From contig JAKSOU010000020.1 in the NCBI GenBank assembly GCA_024405435.1, forward strand, positions 1-40,602: a DNA stretch of 40,602 nt, given 5' to 3'. The notes below the pieces were generated by a model. It worked only from the letters and a program-made list of their open reading frames with translations. It was not told where the DNA came from and made no database searches. Positions within the stretch are counted from its first letter, which is position 1; every line of letters starts with the position of its first letter. Position numbers and translations under genes: made by a program. Source of the DNA: Akkermansia sp. (GTDB lineage Bacteria > Verrucomicrobiota > Verrucomicrobiia > Verrucomicrobiales > Akkermansiaceae). Shown here in pieces: positions 33,010-39,034 of this stretch.

Positions 33010-34665
33010 ATGAAGCTGCTGAGACGCAACCTGAGCCTGATGCTGGCGGTGAGGTACCTGAACCCGCTGCGCAGCATGTTCTCCATCATCACCCTGATAT
33101 GCCTGGCGGGAGTGGCGCTGGGGGTCACGGCGCTCATTGTGGTGCTTTCCGTGATGGAGGGGCTGCAGGACGAGATGGAATCCCGCGTGCTGGCCTTCGC
33201 GCCGCACTACGTGATCGACCAGAACGACGGGTTCCAGCACCTGGGCATATCCGACGAGCAGGTGGACTGGCACGCCCTGCAGGAGAAGCTGGCCACCATC
33301 CCCGGGGTGGTGAGCGTGTACCCCATGCTGGAGAGCGATGCCTTTGCCCAGAGCGGATCCGGGCGCATCACGGTGCGCTTCAACGCGGTGGAGCCGCACA
33401 ACGATTCCCAGCTGCAGCCGCTGCTGCCCATGCTCAAGGAGGGCACCTTCGACTTCGGCGAGGGGCTGAACGAGGAGTGCGTGGTGTCCGCCACCACCGC
33501 CCAGGCGCTCGGCCTGGGCCTGGGGGACCGCCTGCACATCACCCCCGTGGGCAGTATCGATGAGATTGCGGATATCTGGGCCATGATCCAGGAGCCGCTG
33601 CTCACCCAGGAGAGCAGGGAGTTCAAGGAGGCCGCCGCCGGATACTTCGATGGCGCCAAGCCCGCCGCGGACGGTGCCTGCACGGTTTCCCCGGAACGCG
33701 CGGAGCAGATGCTCGGCGCGCTCTTCAACATGCCCTCCAAGAAGCTCCGCCCGAGCGAGCGCGACGCCCTCAACTCCCTCTTCGAAATCATCCAGGCCCA
33801 CCCGGAGGACACGCCCTACTCCGCGGAGGACCAGAAGCGCTGGCGGGATATCCTGGCCGGCCTGGCCGCGCTGGACCGCGACAAGGAGGACGGCAAGGCC
33901 GTGAAGGGTATCAACGAGATGGTGATGCCCGTGGACCTCACCATCGTGGGCGTCTACCAGCCGCCGGAGAACATGCCCGGCCCGAACGTCTACATGCCCC
34001 TCCAGATCGCGCAGGACATGCTGGGCCTCTCCACCGGCGGCAAGAGCGTCATCCACGGCATCTGTGTGCGCGTGCAGGATGCCAACAACCCCGGCCCCGT
34101 CGGCCAGCGCATCATCGATATGCTGCCCCCCGCGGAGGAACCGGACGCGGAATCCGCCATCGGCCGCCAGTGGGATGTCATCCCCTGGTCCCGCCGCTTC
34201 GAGGAATGGCACCAGCTCATCGCCAACGAGCGCGTGATGATGGGCTTCGTGCTCTCCGTCATCTCCCTCATCGCCAGCTTCTGCATCATGGCGGTCATGT
34301 TCACCGTCTCCATGCAGCGCAAGCGTGAAATCGCCGTGCTCCAGGCCATGGGCGCCACCCCCGCCAAGATCATGGGCATCTTCACCTGGCAGGGCGTCAT
34401 CATCGGCTTCTTCGGCGCCCTCCTCGGCGTGCTGCTCGCCATCCTCACCCTCCACTACCGTCTGGAGATTCAGGCCGCCATGGCCAGCATCGGCATGGAT
34501 CCCTTCCCCATGGAGGCCCACGGCATCACCCTGCCCGCCGTGTACGACCCCGCCATGTTCGCCTGGCAGGCCTTCAAGGCCTTCCTCATGGTCACCGCCG
34601 CCTCCATCATCCCCGCCTTCCTGGTGGCGCGCCAGGACCCCGCCAAGGCCCTGCGCTCCAACTGA
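33010..34665 (+). CDS. LolC/LolE-type ABC transporter permease
   Basis: The 551-residue inner-membrane protein has the MacB/FtsX layout: one N-terminal membrane helix (about residues 22-48, IITLICLAGVALGVTALIVV), a large periplasmic domain (about 50-405), and three C-terminal helices (about 410-545) with the FtsX-type loop QRKREIAVLQAMGATPAKIM. In the Lol system LolC/E with the LolD ATPase extracts lipoproteins from the inner membrane. It is longer than E. coli LolC (about 400), with an insertion in the periplasmic domain around residues 200-300. No LolD ATPase gene is adjacent. A MacB-like role is an alternative. The GYF-RDD gene starts 10 nt after its stop. Confidence 0.85.
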   Translation: MKLLRRNLSLMLAVRYLNPLRSMFSIITLICLAGVALGVTALIVVLSVMEGLQDEMESRVLAFAPHYVIDQNDGFQHLGISDEQVDWHALQEKLATIPGVVSVYPMLESDAFAQSGSGRITVRFNAVEPHNDSQLQPLLPMLKEGTFDFGEGLNEECVVSATTAQALGLGLGDRLHITPVGSIDEIADIWAMIQEPLLTQESREFKEAAAGYFDGAKPAADGACTVSPERAEQMLGALFNMPSKKLRPSERDALNSLFEIIQAHPEDTPYSAEDQKRWRDILAGLAALDRDKEDGKAVKGINEMVMPVDLTIVGVYQPPENMPGPNVYMPLQIAQDMLGLSTGGKSVIHGICVRVQDANNPGPVGQRIIDMLPPAEEPDAESAIGRQWDVIPWSRRFEEWHQLIANERVMMGFVLSVISLIASFCIMAVMFTVSMQRKREIAVLQAMGATPAKIMGIFTWQGVIIGFFGALLGVLLAILTLHYRLEIQAAMASIGMDPFPMEAHGITLPAVYDPAMFAWQAFKAFLMVTAASIIPAFLVARQDPAKALRSN

Positions 34666-34675
34666 CCCGCCACGC

Positions 34676-35608
34676 ATGGATATTTACTGGATAGACAAGG
34701 AACGGAAGCGCTGCGGCCCCGCCACCGTGCCGGACATGATTTCCAAGGTGCGCACGGGCGAGCTCTCCGCGGAAACGCTCGGCTGGCACGCCGGCGCCGT
34801 GGGCTGGGTGCCTCTGAAAGAGCTCCCCGCCCTCACGGATTTCCTCACGGAGCGCGCACCCAAGCACATCACCTACGACCCCAACGACCCCATGCCCGAG
34901 CTGGACGACCGCGACGCCCCGCCCACCCTGGACACCGCGGAGGCGGAGCCCCTGCGCGAGGAGGACATGCCACAGGGCGTGGAGCGCCTGTACCTGCCGT
35001 CCCCGGGCGTGCGGCTCATGGCGCGCCTGGTGGACATGGCGCTCTACACCGTGCTGGCGTACCTGGTGTTTAATATGCGCGGGGTGCCGTTCAATCTGAG
35101 CCTGCTGCCGGGCAGCCCCATGTTCTGGCTGGGCATGCTGGTGCTGGAACCGCTGCTGCTGAGCACGTGGGGCACCACGCCCGGCAAGGCGCTCTTCTGC
35201 CTGCGCGTGCGGATGATGGGCGCGCCGGGGCAGGGCGGGAATGTTGTTGTCAAGCTGGGCTATTGGCGTGCGTTTGCGCGCACGCTGCTGGTGTTTGTGC
35301 TGGGCCTGGGCATGATGCTCTCCATCCTGCCGGTCTTCACCATGCTCCTGTCCCGCTGGCAGCTGCGCCGCCAAGGCATCACCGTGTGGGATATCCGCAC
35401 CGGCGCCGTGCAGGACTGCAAGCCCCCCGTGCCCTCCGCAGGCATGCGAACCGTCATGGCCGTCATCGTCATGTTCATCTGCCTGCAGTGCACCTCCGTG
35501 CTCATGCAGCCCTGGATCCCGGACATGGTGGACACCATCTACGAGCAGAACCCGGAGCTCGGCAACAGGCTCCGCGCCCTCCTGCAGCAGGATCAGCGGG
35601 AGAAGTGA
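34676..35608 (+). CDS. GYF-domain plus RDD-family membrane protein
   Basis: The 310-residue protein starts with a GYF_2-type domain (residues 1-60: IYWIDKERKRCGPATVPDMI, then GWHAGAVGWVPLKELP), thought to bind proline-rich peptides. An acidic, Pro-rich linker (about 61-100) leads to an RDD domain with GVRLMARLVDMALYTVLAYL, WGTTPGKALFCLRV and RAFARTLLV, spanning three or four membrane helices. A further helix lies near residue 265. RDD proteins have been linked to ion transport, without a common function. The ATG at 34676 is 10 nt after the permease stop, so the two are cotranscribed; a lipoprotein-handling link is an inference. Confidence 0.82.
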   Translation: MDIYWIDKERKRCGPATVPDMISKVRTGELSAETLGWHAGAVGWVPLKELPALTDFLTERAPKHITYDPNDPMPELDDRDAPPTLDTAEAEPLREEDMPQGVERLYLPSPGVRLMARLVDMALYTVLAYLVFNMRGVPFNLSLLPGSPMFWLGMLVLEPLLLSTWGTTPGKALFCLRVRMMGAPGQGGNVVVKLGYWRAFARTLLVFVLGLGMMLSILPVFTMLLSRWQLRRQGITVWDIRTGAVQDCKPPVPSAGMRTVMAVIVMFICLQCTSVLMQPWIPDMVDTIYEQNPELGNRLRALLQQDQREK

Positions 35609-35641
35609 GTTTTTGCTCTCGCCAAGCGCGGGCCGCCGTGC

Positions 35642-35647
35642 TAGAAT
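35642..35647 (+). promoter_or_regulatory. -10 box of the class V aminotransferase gene
   Basis: TAGAAT ends 9 nt before the ATG at 35657, again leaving almost no leader. I see no good -35 at 16-18 bp; TTGCTC at 35613-35618 is 23 bp away. Confidence 0.45.
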
Positions 35648-35656
35648 ACCCCCGTT

Positions 35657-36748
35657 ATGGCTATCAAACTGTTCATTCCCGGCCCCACCGTCGTTTCCGA
35701 GGACATCCTGAAGGAGCTCTCCCTGCCGATGATCGGCCACCGCACCAAGAAGGCTTCCGAAATCCAGAAGCGCATCTCCGACAACCTGCAGAAGATCCTC
35801 TTCACGGAGAACCGCATCCTGCTCTCCACCTCCTCCGGCTCCGGCCTCATGGAGGGCGCCATCCGCTCCTGCACCGCCAAGCGCGCCGCCGTCTTCTCCA
35901 TCGGCGCCTTCGGCGACAAGTGGTTCAAGATGGCCAAGACCAACGGCGTGCCCGCCGACAAATTCTCCAGCACCATGGGCGAGCCCACCACCCCGGAGAT
36001 GGTGGACCAGGCCCTCTCCACAGGCAAGTACGACCTCCTCACCGTCACCCACAACGAGACCTCCTCCGGCATCCAGAACCCCGTGGAGGAAATCGCAGAG
36101 GTCATGAAGAAGTACCCGGACGTCGTCTGGTGCGTGGATGCCGTGTCCTCCGCGGCCGGCTCCAAGATCGAGACGGACAAGCTGGGTATCGACGTGCTGA
36201 TCACCTCCACCCAGAAGGCGCTGGCACTGCCCCCCGGCATGGCCATCTGCGCCGTCAGCAAGAAAGCCTACGAGCGCACCGCCGAGGTGGAGAACCGCGG
36301 CCTCTACTTCGACCTCCGCACCCTCTGGGACTTCATCGACAAGAAGAACTACCAGTACACCTCCACCCCCTGCCTCTCCATCATGTACGCCATGGACAAG
36401 CAGCTCCAGCACATCGTCAACGAGGAGGGCATCGAGAACCGCTTCGCTCGCCACCAGGCCATGGCCGAATTCACCCGCGCCTGGGCAGACGAGCACTTCC
36501 GCGTCTACCCCAACCGCAACTACCTCTCCAGAACCCTCACCGTCATCGATTCCCACCCCAAGGGCAAGGACTGGATGGTGGACGTCAAGGAGCTCAACGC
36601 CTTCCTCGCAGAGCGCAACATGACCCTCGGCAACGGCTACGGCGACCTCAAGGACAAGACCTTCCGCATCGCCCACATGGGCGAGCTCACCATCGACGAC
36701 CTGAAGGAAGTCACCTCCGCCGTGGAGGACTACCTCAAGACCAAGTAA
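35657..36748 (+). CDS. Class V aminotransferase (alanine/serine--glyoxylate type)
   Basis: The 363-residue PLP enzyme has the small class V aminotransferase fold. Landmarks: IPGPTVVSEDIL, IGHRTKKASEI, STSSGSGLMEGAI (54-69), THNETSSGI (131-139), VDAVSSAAG (160-168) and the PLP lysine K187 in TSTQKAL. It is closest to alanine--glyoxylate/serine--pyruvate aminotransferases. With serA about 2.3 kb away it may supply the phosphoserine aminotransferase step in place of a classical SerC; that is an inference. A strong terminator follows at 36766-36797. Confidence 0.85.
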   Translation: MAIKLFIPGPTVVSEDILKELSLPMIGHRTKKASEIQKRISDNLQKILFTENRILLSTSSGSGLMEGAIRSCTAKRAAVFSIGAFGDKWFKMAKTNGVPADKFSSTMGEPTTPEMVDQALSTGKYDLLTVTHNETSSGIQNPVEEIAEVMKKYPDVVWCVDAVSSAAGSKIETDKLGIDVLITSTQKALALPPGMAICAVSKKAYERTAEVENRGLYFDLRTLWDFIDKKNYQYTSTPCLSIMYAMDKQLQHIVNEEGIENRFARHQAMAEFTRAWADEHFRVYPNRNYLSRTLTVIDSHPKGKDWMVDVKELNAFLAERNMTLGNGYGDLKDKTFRIAHMGELTIDDLKEVTSAVEDYLKTK

Positions 36749-36765
36749 CCATCACCACCCCCATG

Positions 36766-36797
36766 GGCGGCTCCGTTCCCGCGGAGCCGCCTTTTTT
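36766..36797 (+). terminator. Terminator of the aminotransferase gene
   Basis: A perfect 10-bp stem, GGCGGCTCCG with CGGAGCCGCC, closes a 6-nt loop and is followed by six T. This is the cleanest rho-independent terminator in the window. Confidence 0.92.
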
Positions 36798-36811
36798 ACC
36801 CCCGCACCGCC

Positions 36812-37222
36812 ATGACGCCCCAATACACGCTCGAATACCAAGTGATGTACTACGACACCGACTGCGGCGGCGTGGTGCACAACCTGGCCTACCTCCGCTG
36901 GGTGGAGGAGGCCCGCACCAAGATGGCCACCGCCCTGGGGATAGACTACGCCGCCCTGGCGAAAGAGGGGCGCCACACCGTGCTGGTGCGCCACGAGGTG
37001 GACTACCACTCCCCCGCCTTCCTGGCGGACCGCATGCACGTGAACGGCATCCTGGAGCGCGCGGAGGGCGCGTCCCTCTATTTCCGGTTCGAGGTGCGCC
37101 GCGCGGAGGACGGCAAGCTGTGCGTGACCGTCCGCCAGCGCCTGGCCCTGGTTCAAATGCCCCAGGGCCGCCCCTGCCGCATCCCCAGGGAATGGGCCGA
37201 AAGGTGCGCCAACCCGGAATAA
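36812..37222 (+). CDS. Acyl-CoA thioesterase, YbgC/4HBT family
   Basis: The 136-residue hot-dog-fold enzyme should hydrolyse a short or medium acyl-CoA in the cytoplasm. The signature YYDTDCGGVVHNLAYLRW matches the YbgC/4-hydroxybenzoyl-CoA thioesterase active site, with D17 as the expected catalytic Asp and H23 in the usual His position. YHSPAFLADRMHV and LYFRFEVRR cover the central strands. Length is normal for the family. The gene starts 14 nt beyond the T run of the preceding terminator, so it depends on readthrough or on a promoter I cannot identify. Confidence 0.87.
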   Translation: MTPQYTLEYQVMYYDTDCGGVVHNLAYLRWVEEARTKMATALGIDYAALAKEGRHTVLVRHEVDYHSPAFLADRMHVNGILERAEGASLYFRFEVRRAEDGKLCVTVRQRLALVQMPQGRPCRIPREWAERCANPE

Positions 37223-37247
37223 CCCGCGCGCAACGCCTCTACTTCAA

Positions 37248-37268
37248 ATAGTACCTAGTACATAGTAA
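37248..37268. repeat. Heptamer array NTAGTAN x3
   Basis: ATAGTAC CTAGTAC ATAGTAA, three units in 7-nt register, in the gap between the thioesterase gene and tRNA-Leu. Confidence 0.65.
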
Positions 37269-37277
37269 ATCCATTGC

Positions 37278-37361
37278 TACCACAGACGGGACTCGAACCC
37301 GTACAGCCTAAACAGCCGGGAGATTTTAAGTCTCCTGCGTCTACCATTCCGCCACTGTGGC
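37278..37361 (-). tRNA. tRNA-Leu(UAA)
   Basis: The minus strand gives an 84-nt class II tRNA. The acceptor GCCACAG pairs with CTGTGGT (G-U at 1-72), the anticodon stem GGAGA pairs with TCTCC around CTTAAAA, giving anticodon UAA, and the long variable arm is CCGGCTGTTTAGGCTG. The discriminator is A and CCA is not encoded. Confidence 0.95.
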
Positions 37362-37385
37362 AATGAGGGGGAGGGTGCAGGGAGC

Positions 37386-37414
37386 ATTGAACCACAAAAG
37401 GGGCGCGGTTGCAA
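37386..37414 (-). promoter_or_regulatory. Promoter of tRNA-Leu
   Basis: On the minus strand TTGCAA (37414-37409), a 17-bp spacer and TTCAAT (37391-37386), so the tRNA can be transcribed independently of rpsF. Confidence 0.65.
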
Positions 37415-37417
37415 GGC

Positions 37418-37470
37418 GAAAGCCCGCTATAACGCAAGGCGGGCTTTCCCTGTGGAGAGGGAAAGCCCGC
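37418..37470 (-). terminator. Alternative hairpins after rpsF
   Basis: Three arms share one sequence: GAAAGCCCGC (37418-37427), GCGGGCTTTCCC (37439-37450) and GGGAAAGCCCGC (37459-37470). The middle arm can pair with either flank (12 bp or 10 bp), so the two hairpins exclude each other. On the minus strand no T run follows, so this may be a processing or attenuation structure between rpsF and tRNA-Leu instead of a simple terminator. Confidence 0.6.
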
Positions 37471-37505
37471 GGAAAGGGGTTGATTGGATGCAAGAGGCGG
37501 AGCGC

Positions 37506-37784
37506 TTACTTGGCGCGGTAGTACTGGTAGTGCACGCGCTCGTCGATGGCGAGAGTCTCGCGCACCTGGCGGATGACGGAGGGTTCCGCCTCGAAAGCGA
37601 AGAGCATGTACTGGCCGTGGGTGAGGTGCTGGGAGGTGTAGGCGAACTCTCGGCGGCCCACGTTGGTGGTTTCGGAAACCTTGGCGCCGGCCTCCTGAAG
37701 GGTCTTGGAGATGGCGGCGGTGAGTTCATCAAGGGTTTCGGAACCCTTCATGTTAAAAACGATCAATGCTTCGTACTTTCTCAT
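37506..37784 (-). CDS. rpsF: 30S ribosomal protein S6
   Basis: The 92-residue protein is a component of the 30S platform that pairs with S18. MRKYEALIVFNMKGSETLDEL at the start and the FAYTSQHLTHGQYMLFAFEA strand region are typical S6. The ATG at 37784 gives the standard N-terminus; an in-frame ATG further upstream (37856) would add a non-homologous extension. S6 is usually encoded with ssb, rpsR or rplI, but here its neighbours are kdsD upstream and tRNA-Leu downstream, so it is a lone gene. No Shine-Dalgarno sequence is visible (ACCGAT before the ATG). Confidence 0.93.
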   Translation of the reverse strand: MRKYEALIVFNMKGSETLDELTAAISKTLQEAGAKVSETTNVGRREFAYTSQHLTHGQYMLFAFEAEPSVIRQVRETLAIDERVHYQYYRAK

Positions 37785-37898
37785 ATCGGTAACAGATAAG
37801 TCTTGCGTTTGCTTCTTGCGGTGCGCAAGGATGCACCATTTTTGCGGATAATGCAAGCCTAAAGTGAATTTTCTCTGGATTTTTTTTGCGCGGGGCCC

Positions 37899-38867
37899 TC
37901 AAATGAGCTTCAGGCGCACCAGGTCCTGGGTGTCGATGAGCCCCACGGGGTGCCGCCCGGCGTCCAGCACCACCAGGTCGTCGATACGCCGCTCCCGCAG
38001 GATTTTCACGGCGGCGGCGGCCAGTTTGTCGGCCTCCACGAAAATGGGGTTGCGTGTCATGAGGTCCTCCACGGGGCGTGAGCCCACCGCGGTGTCCTTC
38101 TGGTAGGCGCGGGCGAAATCGCCGTGGGTGAACACGCCGGCCAGGGTGCCGTCCGCATTGGTGAGCACGCATGCGCCCGCGCGCGCCACGGTCATGGCCA
38201 CAATGCACTCCAGCACGGTGGAGGTGGCCGGCAGCTTGGCGAATTCCTTGCGCATGATGTCGGATATGCGGGTGAGCAGCGCGCGGCCCAGGGAGCCGCC
38301 GGGGTGGCTGCGCGCAAAGTCCTCCCGCGTGAAGTGCTGGGCCTCCAGCAGCGCCACCGCCAGTGCATCCCCCATCACCAGCATGGCGGTGGAGGACGAT
38401 GTGGGCGCCAGGTTCAGCGGGTCCGCCTCCTTCTCCACGGCGGTCTCCAGCACCACGTCGGAGAGCTGGGCCAGGGTGGAGCTGGCCTTGCCGGTCATGC
38501 TGATGACGGCCATGTCGTACCGCTTCAGGAAGGGCATCAGGGTGAGCAGCTCCGCCGTTTCGCCGGAGTAGGACATGGCGATGCAGGCGTCTCCGTCCTG
38601 CACGATTCCCAGGTCGCCGTGCAGGGCGTTCATGGTGTCCAGCACCACGGAGGGCGCGCCGGTGGAGGTGAGGGTGGCGGCGATCTTGCTGCCCACCAGG
38701 CCGCTCTTGCCCACGCCCACGATGATGATCTTGTGGCCGCTCTCCACGGCCTTGCGCATGGCCTCCACCGCTGCGGCGAAGGGTTCTCCCAGGCGCCCGC
38801 GCAGGGCCTGCAGCGCCTCTATCTCGTCATCGAATACCTGTTTTCCGCGAATGGTGTGGTCGGTCAT
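37899..38867 (-). CDS. kdsD: Arabinose-5-phosphate isomerase, KpsF/GutQ type
   Basis: The 322-residue enzyme interconverts ribulose 5-phosphate and arabinose 5-phosphate, the first step towards KDO for lipopolysaccharide. A SIS domain (about residues 31-175) shows GVGKSG (51-56), ALHGD (81-85) and MSYSGET (98-104), followed by HPGGSLGRALL. Two CBS domains fill about 200-322 (DIMRKEFAKLPATSTVLE; DLMTRNPIFVEADKLAAAA). The ATG at 38867 is chosen because upstream codons lack homology and a TTGCGC-N17-TAGAAT promoter lies at 38934-38906, giving a leader of about 32 nt. The gene supports a KDO-containing outer membrane. Confidence 0.92.
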   Translation of the reverse strand: MTDHTIRGKQVFDDEIEALQALRGRLGEPFAAAVEAMRKAVESGHKIIIVGVGKSGLVGSKIAATLTSTGAPSVVLDTMNALHGDLGIVQDGDACIAMSYSGETAELLTLMPFLKRYDMAVISMTGKASSTLAQLSDVVLETAVEKEADPLNLAPTSSSTAMLVMGDALAVALLEAQHFTREDFARSHPGGSLGRALLTRISDIMRKEFAKLPATSTVLECIVAMTVARAGACVLTNADGTLAGVFTHGDFARAYQKDTAVGSRPVEDLMTRNPIFVEADKLAAAAVKILRERRIDDLVVLDAGRHPVGLIDTQDLVRLKLI

Positions 38868-38905
38868 GGTTGTAGGATTTCCGGGGCATCCGCCCGCTGG
38901 GGGTG

Positions 38906-38934
38906 ATTCTAGCACAGCTCCCGCCCCCGCGCAA
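38906..38934 (-). promoter_or_regulatory. Promoter of kdsD
   Basis: On the minus strand TTGCGC (38934-38929), a 17-bp spacer and TAGAAT (38911-38906). Confidence 0.65.
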
Positions 38935-38978
38935 CGAAAAAACGGCCGCCGCGCACGGTGCGCGTCGCATATGTCCGC

Positions 38979-39010
38979 AAAAAAGGCACCCCGCTTTGTG
39001 GCGGGGTGCC
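38979..39010 (-). terminator. Terminator of serA
   Basis: On the minus strand a perfect 10-bp stem, GGCACCCCGC with GCGGGGTGCC around a 6-nt loop, is followed by six T. It lies 24 nt past the serA stop codon. Confidence 0.92.
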
Positions 39011-39034
39011 GGAAGGGTGGCGTTTCGCCCAAAC

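Noticed and set aside
37785..37898. An S6:S18-type autoregulatory leader upstream of rpsF.
   Set aside because: A CCG occurs just before the ATG, but I cannot form the expected hairpin and there is no downstream rpsR to control.
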